DNA of 64,000 nucleotides, taken from positions 6,459,239-6,523,238 of the forward strand of contig NZ_KN708638.1 in NCBI RefSeq assembly GCF_000805335.1. Direction: 5' to 3'. How positions within the stretch are numbered: position 1 is the stretch's first letter; each line of letters begins with the position of its first letter. The translations under genes were made by a program, and so were the position numbers. The notes under the pieces were generated by a model. It was not told the DNA's origin. It was given only the letters and a program-made list of their open reading frames with translations, and searched no databases. Below are positions 1 through 8,748 of the stretch, in pieces. Source of the DNA: Streptomyces sp. CT34 (GTDB lineage: Bacteria > Actinomycetota > Actinomycetes > Streptomycetales > Streptomycetaceae).

Positions 1-74
1 GCGGTCATCAGGAGCCCGGCCGCCAGCAGGGCGGGTATCAACCGGGCGGTGTGGCGACGTGTTCCGGCGTGCAC
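1..74 (-). CDS. N-terminus of an exported protein (partial, runs off the left edge)
   Basis: Read leftward from a GTG at 74, the first 24 residues are basic (His, Arg, Arg) followed by a hydrophobic Leu/Ala/Gly run, which is the form of a signal peptide or N-terminal membrane anchor. A GGAGGG ribosome binding site lies six bases upstream of the GTG, so the start is well supported. The mature domain is outside the window and no function can be given. Confidence 0.55.
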   Translation of the reverse strand, partial: MHAGTRRHTARLIPALLAAGLLMT

Positions 75-210
75 GAAGGTCCCTCCAAAGCAGAACAACT
101 GAGAGCGGCGGAGCCCGAGCCTGTGGCATCCGCCGCATATCCAGACGTTTTGTCTGCTTCGGAGGTTGTGTGGTGCATCGGTTAATTAGGACACAGTTCG
201 GTATCTACGC

Positions 211-260
211 GGCCGGAGGGGGTCGGAGGGAGTCGGAGGGGGTCGGAGGGGGTCGGAGGG
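211..260. repeat. Five 10-bp G-rich tandem repeats
   Basis: The block GGTCGGAGGG and close variants (GGCCGGAGGG, AGTCGGAGGG) occurs five times head to tail in exact 10-bp register. It lies between a short AT-rich patch around 180-190 and the strongly GC-biased sequence that follows. Its guanine runs fit a G-quadruplex motif on the plus strand. No gene is visible between 75 and 533; besides this repeat that interval holds only an AT-richer stretch near 145-200 that could carry the promoter of the leftward gene starting at 74. Confidence 0.8.
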
Positions 261-533
261 GGCCGGGTGTCCTGGCCGGACGGCCACCGGCCCCGCCGCC
301 CGTGCCACCGCCTCCGCCCCCCCGTCGCCCCCGCCGCCGGGGCCGCGCGAGGGGAGCCGGCCCGCCCGGCGTGGTGGGCTGCTACGGCTGCCGCCAGGGG
401 CGGGTCGGTTCGTGCGGGGCTCGGACGGGGGCGCGGACGGTGGCCCCCGCACGGGGGGCCGGTCGGGCGCCCCGGCGGCCGGCCTTCCGGCGGCGGTGGA
501 GAGGTCACGGGGCCCTCTTCCGACGCTTTCGGA

Positions 534-815
534 TCATCCGGAATCGGGCGTTTCGGCCGTACTTGTCCGTATTGGGTGCATTGTGTGCGGCTGCCCGGCG
601 TGCTGCGCAAGCGGGGCCGAGGCCCCGTGCTTGCCGTGGCCGGGACGCCACCCCCGCCCCGGGAAGCCGCATCCAGGGCCCGCTCCTGCACCCCCGTACC
701 GCGTCTCCAGCGGCAGCCCTCCGTCGCGGTCCAGCGGTGCCCGCAGATCGCTGCCCCGGACGTAGCGCGTCGCGATGGGGGTGGCGTGGTCCCGCCGCGC
801 GGGCCGCCCGTTCAC
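534..815 (-). CDS. Hypothetical protein, third gene of an overlapping trio
   Basis: This 93-codon frame starts with GTG at 815, overlapping the stop of the preceding gene in a GTGA arrangement, which suggests translational coupling. The first 40 residues look like real coding sequence (HATPIATRYVRGSDLRAPLD region, then a run resembling LPLETRY). After that the sequence turns into low-complexity Gly/Pro/His that looks random, so the true C-terminus may be earlier or a frame error may follow residue 42. No family recognised. Confidence 0.35.
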   Translation of the reverse strand: MNGRPARRDHATPIATRYVRGSDLRAPLDRDGGLPLETRYGGAGAGPGCGFPGRGWRPGHGKHGASAPLAQHAGQPHTMHPIRTSTAETPDSG

Positions 816-1546
816 CGGAAGTCGCCGGGACGCCGCGGCGGTTCGGGCGGCGGACCGCCCGGCTCGGCGGAGCCGCCGGCGTCGGCCGGGGAGCCGGCGT
901 CCGGCCGCTGCTGCGGCGGCTCGGGCTCTCCCTCCGGCCAGAAGGGGACGTGCGCCGGCGCCGGCCCCGCACCCGTACCCCGTCCCGCGTCCACCTCCGC
1001 CCCCGCTGTCATCCCTGCGCTCCCCTCACCACCCGCCTCCCCGGGCTCGCCCGCATCCGCCGAGGGCGCCTGAGCCACCACGCACGTCCGGAGCGCCGCC
1101 CCGTCGCAGTAGCACCACCGCTCGTGCCGTGCGTCGTAGAGCCACACCGCGTCGCCGTCGACCACCACCCCGACCCGCGTCCCCCGGGTCCGCGCACCGA
1201 ACGACTCCTCGTCCAGCCGCCCGGTCAGCAGCTCGTCCACCAGCTGCCGGTAGCGGGCAAGGGCGTCCTCCACGGTGCCCAGCAGCGGCCGGGGGTCCGT
1301 GGTGCGGGCGGCGGGCTGCCCGGCGGCCGGCGGGCCGTGCGGCACGGACAGCAGCAGCCGCCCGTCCACCCACGCCGACCAGCCGTTGGAGCAGAGCGCC
1401 AGCGCCCAGTCGCCGCGCCGCTCGACGACCTGCACGGGCAGCAGCGGATCGAGCGGCACCAGCGGCCGGGTGGCGTCCGGCGCCGCCCAGGTCGCCAGCC
1501 CGCCCGGCGGGACGACATGGCTGGGAAGGAAGTCCGGCGAGGTCAC
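812..1546 (-). CDS. Hypothetical protein with an SH3-like N-terminal half
   Basis: A 244-residue cytoplasmic-looking protein. The GTG start at 1546 is preceded by GAGGAG at a six-base spacing and overlaps the stop of the upstream small gene (GTGA). Residues 30-70 contain a Trp-rich segment (RRGDWALALCSNGWSAWVDG) that resembles an SH3-like beta barrel; a second Trp/Tyr/Cys-rich strand pair follows near residues 130-150 (WLYDARHERWCYCDG). From about residue 155 onward the chain is Gly/Pro/Ala-rich and probably disordered. It lies in the middle of three overlapping minus-strand genes, so the three products probably act together. I do not recognise the family; the SH3 comparison is by eye only. 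Confidence 0.7.
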   Translation of the reverse strand: MTSPDFLPSHVVPPGGLATWAAPDATRPLVPLDPLLPVQVVERRGDWALALCSNGWSAWVDGRLLLSVPHGPPAAGQPAARTTDPRPLLGTVEDALARYRQLVDELLTGRLDEESFGARTRGTRVGVVVDGDAVWLYDARHERWCYCDGAALRTCVVAQAPSADAGEPGEAGGEGSAGMTAGAEVDAGRGTGAGPAPAHVPFWPEGEPEPPQQRPDAGSPADAGGSAEPGGPPPEPPRRPGDFR

Positions 1547-1737
1547 AGGAGGCTCCTCGGTGCGCGCCTACGTGGCACCACCGGCATCCGCAGATCCAGC
1601 GGCCACGGGCCGGCCGCGTGCCGGAACGGTGGGTCCGAGCTGATCGGCCCCGGCTGCGACCGGTGCGGGTCGACGGTGCCGCCGTCGGATTCGACGACGA
1701 ATTCGGGCGCGGTGGGCGCATCCGGCCGCTCAGCCAT
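1543..1737 (-). CDS. Small hypothetical protein, first gene of an overlapping trio
   Basis: A 64-residue protein from ATG 1737. It is Pro/Arg-rich with no membrane segment or signal peptide, and ends in the basic tail PRRRAPRSLL. Its stop overlaps the GTG of the 244-residue gene by four bases. The ribosome binding site is weak. The position at the head of a coupled set is the main support; no family is recognised. Confidence 0.5.
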   Translation of the reverse strand: MAERPDAPTAPEFVVESDGGTVDPHRSQPGPISSDPPFRHAAGPWPLDLRMPVVPRRRAPRSLL

Positions 1738-1992
1738 ATCCCAGATTTTACGGCGGCTGCCGCGCGCCCGCCCCCGGCTACTCGCGCGGAACGGCGGAGG
1801 TCAACTAGGGTGATCGCCCCGATGCGCCGGCACCTGCAAATCCCAAGGAAATGCCGGACTTTGCTCCGCTGATCGAAGGATGTCCAGGCGAAACGGGACA
1901 CACTACGCAACGCCGGGCACCGCAATGCAGGCACTGTCATGCAGGGCCCGCTGTTCCCTCTTATTCACCTACCTCATGAAGGCAAGGCAGAG

Positions 1993-3435
1993 ATGGCACG
2001 ACGCGCGCGACAATCCCCCCAGCAATTCCCCGGCCCGGAAGCCCATCCCGTCGACGAGGTGCTCCCGCTCGGCAAACTCACGCTCTACGGTTTCCAGCAC
2101 GTCCTCGCCTTCTACGCGGCGGCGGTCATCGTTCCGATCCTGCTCGGCAACGCCATCGGTCTGTCCCGGGACCAACTCGTCTACCTGATCAACGCGGACC
2201 TGCTGACCTGCGGAATCGCCTCGATCATCCAGGCGTTCGGCATCTGGAGGATCGGCGCGCGGCTGCCGCTCGTCCAGGGCGCCACCTTCACCGCGGTCTC
2301 GCCGATGATCGCCATCGGACTGGGCGCCGGCGGTGGCACCGCCGGACTGCTGGTCGTCTACGGCGCGGTCATCACGGCCGGTATCGCGACATTCCTTTTC
2401 GCCCCGTTCTTCAGCAAGTTGGTGAAGTATTTCCCGCCGGTCGTCATCGGCACCATCCTCACCATCATCGGCTTCACCCTCATACCCCAGGCCCTCCAGG
2501 ACGCGGCCGGCGGCGCCCAGTTGCTGGGCAAGCCCGAATACGGCGACGTCAAGAACCTCGGATACGCCCTCGGTACCCTGCTGTTCATTCTCGTCGTCGT
2601 CCGGCTCGGGAAGCCGATTCTCAGCAGCGTCGCGGTACTTCTCGGACTCGTCGCCGGAACCGCCGCCGCCTGGCTGCTCGGTGATGCGGATTTCAGCGCG
2701 GTGGGGCACGCCGACTGGTTCGGCGTCAGCACCCCGTTCCATTACGGATTGCCCAAGTTCGAACCGTTCCCGATCCTCGCGATGATCGTTGTCATGCTGA
2801 TCACGATGGTGGAGACCACCGGCGACGTCTACGCCATCGGCGAGATCACCCGCAAGCCGGTCAGCAACGACACCGTCGCCCGGGCCCTGCGCGCCGACGG
2901 CGTCGCCACCGTCCTCGGCGGAATCTTCAACTCCTTTCCCTACGTGGCCTTCGCCGAGAACATCGGCCTGGTCCGGATGTCCAAGGTGATGAGCCGGTTC
3001 GTGGTGGTCGCGGCCGGCGGCTTCATGATCGTGCTGGGGCTGCTGCCGAAGGCCGGCTCGCTGGTCGCCGCGATCCCGCACCCGGTGCTCGGCGGCGCCG
3101 CGCTCTCCATGTTCGGCATGGTCGCCGCGGTCGGTATCCAGATCCTGGGCAAGGTGGACCTCCGAGAGGAGCGCAACGCCCTGATCCTGGCCGTCAGTCT
3201 GGGCGCGGCCTTCCTGCCCACCGCCGTCGGTCCGTTCTTCGACCGGATGCCCCAGGAGGTCAGGGCGGTCCTCGACAGCGGCATCACGCTCGGCGGACTG
3301 ACCGCGATCGTGCTCAACCTCTTCTTCAACGTCCTCACCCGCCGCAAGTCGGTGGAGATCGACTGGGACGAGTTCGCGGACGACGACGAGCCGGCGGCGG
3401 CCGAGCCGCCGCCGCACCCCCAGGGCGCGTACTGA
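1993..3435 (+). CDS. NCS2 family xanthine/uric acid permease
   Basis: A 480-residue nucleobase:cation symporter-2 protein in the cytoplasmic membrane, importing xanthine or urate with a proton. The family pattern is clear: an early QHVLAFYAAAVIVP helix, hydrophobic segments to residue ~455, and the NCS2 signature at residues 322-331 (ENIGLVRMSK, Ser where Thr is usual), preceded by FNSFPY as in xanthine/urate members rather than uracil permeases. ATG 1993 is preferred over an in-frame ATG at 1939 because a purine-rich AAGG..GAG stretch lies just upstream and the family's N-terminus begins here. The gene stands alone but fits the purine catabolism operon at 40-47 kb. A perfect hairpin follows the stop. 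Confidence 0.9.
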   Translation: MARRARQSPQQFPGPEAHPVDEVLPLGKLTLYGFQHVLAFYAAAVIVPILLGNAIGLSRDQLVYLINADLLTCGIASIIQAFGIWRIGARLPLVQGATFTAVSPMIAIGLGAGGGTAGLLVVYGAVITAGIATFLFAPFFSKLVKYFPPVVIGTILTIIGFTLIPQALQDAAGGAQLLGKPEYGDVKNLGYALGTLLFILVVVRLGKPILSSVAVLLGLVAGTAAAWLLGDADFSAVGHADWFGVSTPFHYGLPKFEPFPILAMIVVMLITMVETTGDVYAIGEITRKPVSNDTVARALRADGVATVLGGIFNSFPYVAFAENIGLVRMSKVMSRFVVVAAGGFMIVLGLLPKAGSLVAAIPHPVLGGAALSMFGMVAAVGIQILGKVDLREERNALILAVSLGAAFLPTAVGPFFDRMPQEVRAVLDSGITLGGLTAIVLNLFFNVLTRRKSVEIDWDEFADDDEPAAAEPPPHPQGAY

Positions 3436-3455
3436 CACCCGGAGTTGCCCGGGGA

Positions 3456-3486
3456 GGAGGGGGCGGGGCAGCGACCCGCCCCCTCC
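3456..3486. terminator. Bidirectional terminator between convergent genes
   Basis: Perfect 12-bp stem (GGAGGGGGCGGG at 3456-3467 with its complement at 3475-3486) around a 7-base loop. It lies 20 bases after the permease stop and 18 bases before the end of the convergent regulator gene, so it can serve both. There is no T run, as is common in Streptomyces. Confidence 0.75.
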
Positions 3487-3504
3487 CCGCTGTCGGCCGT
3501 GCGC

Positions 3505-4224
3505 TCACTGCACCGAGTGGAACGGCGGTGCCTCGCCCGCCTCCCCGATCAACTCCCAGAAGTGGTCCACCAGTCGGCGCAGATATGCCGATCGCTCCGC
3601 CGCGACCTCCTTGAGCCGGGCGTCGGCGTTACGGGCCACCACATGCCCCATGTACCGCTCGGCGAACGCCGCGAACTCCCCGTGCATCACCCGCAGCGCA
3701 TCGCCCACCCGCGTCTTGTTCAGCGTCGTGATCTCGCAGACCGGCCCGACATGCGACTTCCAGCGCCCCTCGACGGCCGCCCGCAGATGCCCGGCCAACT
3801 CGTCGACCCGGCCCATCACTCCGATCAGCTTGCGCAGCGACAACCCCAGCGCCTCCACCAGCGCCTTGGTCTGCCGGTAGTCGCCGTGCCACCGGTTGGC
3901 CGCCTCCGCCGACCGGTACGCGTCCGGATCCATCCCGATCAGCTGCGCCAGCCGCTCCGCGCTCAGCTGCCGCGCCATCCGGTGCTCGGCCAGCGTCCGC
4001 GGCTCCACACCCATCAGCACGGCCGGCGGGCACCACAGCACATCGGCCAGTGCGAACAGCTGCGGCTCGGTGGGCCCCTGGGAGCCGTACTCCCATGCCT
4101 CGACCAGCTCGGGGCGTACCGGCGCACCGCACGCCGACATGGCCTGGGCGACCTGAGCCGTGGTCAGGCCCACCCGGGCCCGCGCGGATCGCGCCTGTGC
4201 GGGAGAGAACGGAACGCTGTACAC
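3505..4224 (-). CDS. XRE-like helix-turn-helix regulator
   Basis: A 239-residue DNA-binding protein. Residues ~15-70 form a lambda-repressor-like helix-turn-helix (GLTTAQVAQAMSACGAPV, then a recognition region ending WEYGSQGPTEPQLFALADVL). A second block of similar helical character at ~80-130 (RQLSAERLAQLIGMD) may be another HTH or a dimerisation part. The C-terminal 100 residues are helical and unrecognised. The GTG at 4224 has GAGGTG eight bases upstream; an in-frame GTG at 4245 has no such site and is less likely. Convergent with the NCS2 permease; whether it controls it is unknown. Confidence 0.75.
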   Translation of the reverse strand: MYSVPFSPAQARSARARVGLTTAQVAQAMSACGAPVRPELVEAWEYGSQGPTEPQLFALADVLWCPPAVLMGVEPRTLAEHRMARQLSAERLAQLIGMDPDAYRSAEAANRWHGDYRQTKALVEALGLSLRKLIGVMGRVDELAGHLRAAVEGRWKSHVGPVCEITTLNKTRVGDALRVMHGEFAAFAERYMGHVVARNADARLKEVAAERSAYLRRLVDHFWELIGEAGEAPPFHSVQ

Positions 4225-4944
4225 GAACGGGACACCTCGCTGCACCCGGCGAGCAGAGGGTGCTTCGGGGGAGGGGAGATGGAGGAACCTCCAGGGGCGG
4301 GCAGATTAACAGATGGGAGAGACGTACGAATCTCCAGCTCAGAACTCCCGTACCGGGTATAGCCGATTCACCCTCCCTTACCGGTTGGTAGCGCACTCCG
4401 GGGTCGCCGCGACTGCTGGACGTAATCAAGGTGTTACGTGGATGAAGGTGTGGTGTCACAGTGATCACGGAGGCTGGCTTTGCCGACGGGCCTTGCCGAG
4501 CAGAGTCCGTCGGTGTACACCTGACATCCGGTCCTCCCCCCACAATCCGATCAGGATGGGACCCTTCCTATGCGATACGAACTCGACCGCGTCCGCGCGG
4601 TCCGAGACCTGGAGCCTGCCTTAACGGCCGTGCGCCGGTACGCCACCGTCCGTTCCGCGGAGAGAAGACGGATCCACGGGCGACCGCCGCAGTTCCCGCT
4701 GTCATGCATCTGACAATCATGCCCGCGTACGCCGCCTGATTGCCGCCGGGCGCGCCCCCACGCGCACCCCGGACACGCCGGCCCCCACGTAAGGCCGCCG
4801 GGAAACCCGGAACTCGCCCACGCCGACGGGCGGTTGAGCCGCCCTGCCCGCGTACGGCCACCGGGCACCCCCACGGCCACCGCCGGCTTCCGCATGCCAT
4901 CGGACGGAACACCGCCGGACTTCAGCCTGAAAGGACACCCCCAG
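4225..4944. other. Long intergenic region with one doubtful small ORF
   Basis: About 720 bases between the divergent XRE-like regulator and the glycosyltransferase gene. The stretch 4300-4560 is less GC-rich than its surroundings and probably carries promoters in both directions. The only coding candidate is 4570-4713 (listed separately). A glycosyltransferase start upstream of 4945 (TTG 4834 or ATG 4894) would take up part of the right end. Confidence 0.5.
4570..4713 (+). CDS. Possible 47-residue protein with a TTA codon
   Basis: ATG 4570 opens a 47-residue frame (begins MRYELDRVRAVRDLEPA, Arg-rich, ends at a TGA). Codon 18 is TTA, which in Streptomyces needs the bldA tRNA and is rare. The ribosome binding site is poor and no family is recognised, so this may be chance. 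Confidence 0.22.
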   Translation: MRYELDRVRAVRDLEPALTAVRRYATVRSAERRRIHGRPPQFPLSCI

Positions 4945-7314
4945 GTGCTCACTTCGCAGCGAGCCACCCCCCAGGGCTCACCCACGGCCCTGCTCCCCGC
5001 AACGGACGACCGGCCCGCCCCCGGGACACCCCCACCCGGCGGCCACGTCCTCGTGGTCGGCACTCCAGGGCCGCGCCTGGAGCGCCTCACCCGGACCCTG
5101 CGCGCCACCGGCCACGACGTCAGCCACGCGCCCCCCGGTGAGGTGGACCCCCACGTCCGCCAGGCACCCCCGGACGCCATCGTCGCCCTCGACGAACCCG
5201 GCGACCGGCACGCCGGCGTCGACGTCATCCGCGAGGTTCGCACCGTCCCCGCCGGACGGGCGCTCCCGCTGCTCATGGTCACCGACACCCCGGAGCCGGC
5301 CGGCGTCGTCGACATGCTCCGCCAGGGTGCCGACGACTGCATACCCGAGGCATCCGACCCGGTGGAACTCTCCGCCCGCATCGAGGCCAAGCTCCGCCGT
5401 GTCCCGGTCCCCGTCGAGAACCTGCTGCGCGACCCGCGCACCGGGCTGTACTCCCGGCCGCACTTCGTCGACGAACTCGACCGCGAACTGAGGCGCCCCG
5501 GCGCCGCCCGGCACGGCGGCGTGCTCGCCGTCATCGGCGTCGCCGAGACCGACACCCTCGAAGCCCGGCTCGGCCCCCGGGTCCGCCGCGAGATCGCCGA
5601 ACGGCTGGCCGGCGTCGCCCAGCAACTCGGCAGCTTCTGCGACCGGCTCGGCCGGGACGACGAGGGCCGGCTGCTGATGCTGCTGCCCGGCGTCGACGAG
5701 GAGACCGCACTGCGCGGCCTGCGCAAGTTCGCCGCCACCGTCGCCGGCACCCGCTTCATCGTCGCCGACGAGAACGTCCGGCTCACCCCCGCCATCGGCT
5801 GGCTGCCGCTCGGCGAGTGCACCGACGGCGGCCCCTCCGTCGAACAGGCCCAGGACGCGGTACGCGAAGCCCTCCGGCACCGCGACCTCCAGCCCGTCCG
5901 GTACGCACCGTGGATGCGCGGCGCCCCCAACCGGCACCGGCGCCCCCCGCTGCGCACCCTCATCCGCCCCGCGGTCTCCGCCTTCTCGCCGGTCCTCGCG
6001 CTGCTGCTCGGCATCGGCGTGCCGTTCCTCCTCTACCAGCAGGCGTACCTGGCCGGCTGGGACCTCGGCTCGGCCATGTACTGGGTGGTGGTCGCCGGAC
6101 TGGTGCTGTCCGCGCTGCTGATCGTCCTGGAATGCCTCTACTCGCTCGACGCCCCGTCCCGGCCCGAACGGCCCGGCGCGCCCTATCCGCCGGCCAGTGC
6201 GGTGATCGCCGCGTACCTGCCGAACGAGGCCGCCACCATCGTCGACACCGTCGAGTCGTTCCTGCGCCTGGACTACCCCAACGACCTGGAGGTCGTCCTC
6301 GCCTACAACACCCCGCACCCGCTGCCCGTCGAGGACACCCTCCGCGAGATCGCCGCCCGCGACCCGCGCCTGGTCCTGATGCCGGTCGCCGGCAGCACCT
6401 CCAAGGCACAGAACATCAACGCCGCGGTCACCCGCGTCCGCGGCGAGTTCGTCGGCATCTTCGACGCCGACCACCACCCCGCCCGGCACTCCTTCCGCGA
6501 CGCCTGGCACTGGCTCTCCCACGGCTACGACGTCGTCCAGGGCCACTGCGTCATCCGCAACGGCGAGAGCTCCCGGGTCGCCGAGACCGTCGCCGTCGAG
6601 TTCGAGGCCATCTACGCCGTCAGCCACCCCGGCCGCACCCGCCTCTACGGCTTCGGCGTCTTCGGCGGCTCCAACCGCTTCTGGCGCACCGACCTGCTCG
6701 CCCGCACCCGGATGCACGGCTCGATGCTCACCGAGGACATCGACTCCACGATGCGGGCCCTGAACGAGGGCGCCCGTATCGCCGTCGACCGCACCCTGAT
6801 CTCCCGTGAACTGGCGCCCACCACCCTCAAGGCGCTGTGGAACCAGCGCTCGCGCTGGGCCCAGGGCTGGCTCCAGGTCTCCCTCAAACACCTCTGGCGC
6901 GGCCTGCGTTCGCCCGTCTTCACGGTCCGTCAGAAACTGGGCCTGCTCGTCCTGCTGGGCTGGCGCGAGGTCCAGCCCTGGCTGACCCTCCAGATCCTGC
7001 CGATCCTGGCGTACTCCGCCTGGAAGGCCGGCGGGCTCCAGCGGCTCCACTGGACGGTGCCGGTCTGCGTCCTCGCCATGCTCTTCACCCTCGCCGCCGG
7101 TCCCGTGCAGGCACTCTTCGCCTGGCGGCTCGCGGTCCCCGAACTCCGCGCCCGCACACCGTGGTTCTGGGCCTACTTCGTCATCTCCACCGTCTTCTAC
7201 AGCCACTTCAAGAACATGGTGGCCCGCCAGGCACACCTCAAGGAGGCCCTGGGCGACCGGCAGTGGCGGGTCACCCCGCGCGCCGCGGCGGTCAAGGCGG
7301 TGGCCCGCCGATGA
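4945..7314 (+). CDS. Membrane glycosyltransferase family 2 fused to degenerate receiver and GGDEF domains
   Basis: A 789-residue predicted polysaccharide synthase. Residues ~32-150 resemble a response-regulator receiver with the conserved Lys position lost. At ~163 a GGDEF-type opening (DPRTGLYSRPHF) begins, but the signature is GRDDEG (236-241) instead of GGDEF, so diguanylate cyclase activity is unlikely. Two membrane helices follow (~346-370, 378-401), then a GT2 domain with DAD (507-509), the catalytic-base ED (597-598) and QRSRW (634-638), as in processive cellulose/hyaluronan-type synthases, then about three more helices. GTG 4945 has AAAGGA nine bases upstream; ATG 4894 and TTG 4834 are alternatives with poorer sites. 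It overlaps the next gene by four bases (ATGA), so the two are coupled. The polymer is unknown. Confidence 0.85.
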   Translation: MLTSQRATPQGSPTALLPATDDRPAPGTPPPGGHVLVVGTPGPRLERLTRTLRATGHDVSHAPPGEVDPHVRQAPPDAIVALDEPGDRHAGVDVIREVRTVPAGRALPLLMVTDTPEPAGVVDMLRQGADDCIPEASDPVELSARIEAKLRRVPVPVENLLRDPRTGLYSRPHFVDELDRELRRPGAARHGGVLAVIGVAETDTLEARLGPRVRREIAERLAGVAQQLGSFCDRLGRDDEGRLLMLLPGVDEETALRGLRKFAATVAGTRFIVADENVRLTPAIGWLPLGECTDGGPSVEQAQDAVREALRHRDLQPVRYAPWMRGAPNRHRRPPLRTLIRPAVSAFSPVLALLLGIGVPFLLYQQAYLAGWDLGSAMYWVVVAGLVLSALLIVLECLYSLDAPSRPERPGAPYPPASAVIAAYLPNEAATIVDTVESFLRLDYPNDLEVVLAYNTPHPLPVEDTLREIAARDPRLVLMPVAGSTSKAQNINAAVTRVRGEFVGIFDADHHPARHSFRDAWHWLSHGYDVVQGHCVIRNGESSRVAETVAVEFEAIYAVSHPGRTRLYGFGVFGGSNRFWRTDLLARTRMHGSMLTEDIDSTMRALNEGARIAVDRTLISRELAPTTLKALWNQRSRWAQGWLQVSLKHLWRGLRSPVFTVRQKLGLLVLLGWREVQPWLTLQILPILAYSAWKAGGLQRLHWTVPVCVLAMLFTLAAGPVQALFAWRLAVPELRARTPWFWAYFVISTVFYSHFKNMVARQAHLKEALGDRQWRVTPRAAAVKAVARR

Positions 7315-8531
7315 CCACCGCGACCGCCCCTGCCGCCCGGCCGCCCGGCCGGGAGGCCGACCCGCCCCGCCGCCGGACCCGCGACCTCGACGGCTTCCGC
7401 GGACTGGCCGCGCTCAGCACCGTCGCCTTCCACGTCTGGCAGGAGTACTTCGTCTACGACGGCACAGGCGGCCACCCGCCGGTGAAGAACCCGGCCCTCG
7501 GCGCGGTGCTCTCCCTCGAAGTCATCGACCTGTTCTTCGTGGTCTCCGCGTTCCTGCTGACCCTGTCGTACGCGCGCGCCGCCATCGACGGCGGCTCCAC
7601 CCGGCCCGCCCGCGCCTTCCTCTTCCGGCGCGCGGTCCGCATCCTGCCGCTGTACTTCCTCGCCGTCCTGGTGGTCTGGGCCACCCGCAACCCCGACCTG
7701 CCCGGCAACTGGCAGGACCTGCTCGAACACCTCACGTTCACGCACGTCTTCGACCAGGAGCGGATCTTCTACACCCTCGGTCCCACCTGGTCCCTCTCAC
7801 TCGAAGTCCTCTTCTACTTCGTCCTGGTGGGCCTCGGCCCGCTCGCGGTGCGTGCCTGCCGGCCGCTGCGCCGGCGCGGCAGCCGGATCGCGGTCTGCGC
7901 GGCCGGCTGCCTGTTCCTGTACGCCGCGCCGCTCGTCTGGATCACCGTCGCGCACTACGGGCTCGGCATCCCGCCCACCGACTGGGTCGCCTACTTCGGC
8001 CCGCAGGCCCGCTTCGGCGGCTTCGCGGCCGGGATGGCACTGGCGGTGGCGGTGACCGCCCTCGGCGACCGTGCCCGCCTCACCCCGCGCACCGCGCTGC
8101 CGCTCACCGCGCTCGCCCTGGCCGGCCTCTTCTGCCTGTCCCGGTACTCCGACGCGGAGGGGAACACATTCACCTACTACCACCCCATCGCCTCCGCCCT
8201 GTGGGTGCTGCTCCTCTTCAGCACCCTGCACATCCGCCGACGCACCTTCTGGAACCGCTTTCTGACGGCGCGTTGGCTCACCCCCATCGGCCTGATCAGC
8301 TACAGCCTCTTCATCTGGCACGAGCCGGTGATGCTGCTGCTCCACAACGCCGGACTGCTGCCCGCCGGCCCGTCCGGCTTCCCCCTGGCCATGCCGATCG
8401 TCTTCCTCGCGGCCCTCCCCACCGCCGCGGTCAGCTACTGGATCATCGAATACCCGGCCGGACTCCTCGGCCGCCTCAAGGACGCCGGCGGACGCCCCCG
8501 CGAGTTCTACCCCGAACCCGCCCTCCGCTGA
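7311..8531 (+). CDS. Acyltransferase family 3 (OafA/NodX-like) membrane protein
   Basis: A 406-residue integral membrane protein of the acyltransferase 3 family, which moves acyl groups across the membrane to surface glycans or other substrates. The family opening is present (DLDGFRGLAALSTVAFHVW, with His 41 the presumed catalytic residue), followed by an Arg-rich first loop (FLFRRAVRILPLYFL), about ten hydrophobic segments and the late motif GLISYSLFIWHEPV. Its ATG overlaps the stop of the glycosyltransferase, so the likely job is O-acylation of the glycan that enzyme makes. No SGNH hydrolase domain is attached. Confidence 0.88.
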   Translation: MTTATAPAARPPGREADPPRRRTRDLDGFRGLAALSTVAFHVWQEYFVYDGTGGHPPVKNPALGAVLSLEVIDLFFVVSAFLLTLSYARAAIDGGSTRPARAFLFRRAVRILPLYFLAVLVVWATRNPDLPGNWQDLLEHLTFTHVFDQERIFYTLGPTWSLSLEVLFYFVLVGLGPLAVRACRPLRRRGSRIAVCAAGCLFLYAAPLVWITVAHYGLGIPPTDWVAYFGPQARFGGFAAGMALAVAVTALGDRARLTPRTALPLTALALAGLFCLSRYSDAEGNTFTYYHPIASALWVLLLFSTLHIRRRTFWNRFLTARWLTPIGLISYSLFIWHEPVMLLLHNAGLLPAGPSGFPLAMPIVFLAALPTAAVSYWIIEYPAGLLGRLKDAGGRPREFYPEPALR

Positions 8532-8748
8532 CGCCCGTTGGCACCGGGGCCGGCGTCCACGGACGGCGGCCCCCGGCCTCGGCTCCGTCCGCGTTCCCGG
8601 ACGCGTCCCCGGGCGCGGCGGGACCGTCGGTGAAGATCGTCCCCGGCCGGGTAGTCCAGCGTCCGCCGGGCGTCCGCCGGACGGACCCGCGGGCCGGCTC
8701 CGCCGCGACCCCACCCACACCCCGTGCGCGGACTCCCGGAGGAGCGCC

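Noticed and set aside
59..1813. Long plus-strand open frame over the left edge
   Set aside because: Arg/Pro/Ala-rich shadow of the minus-strand genes at 534-1737; no ribosome binding site or family.
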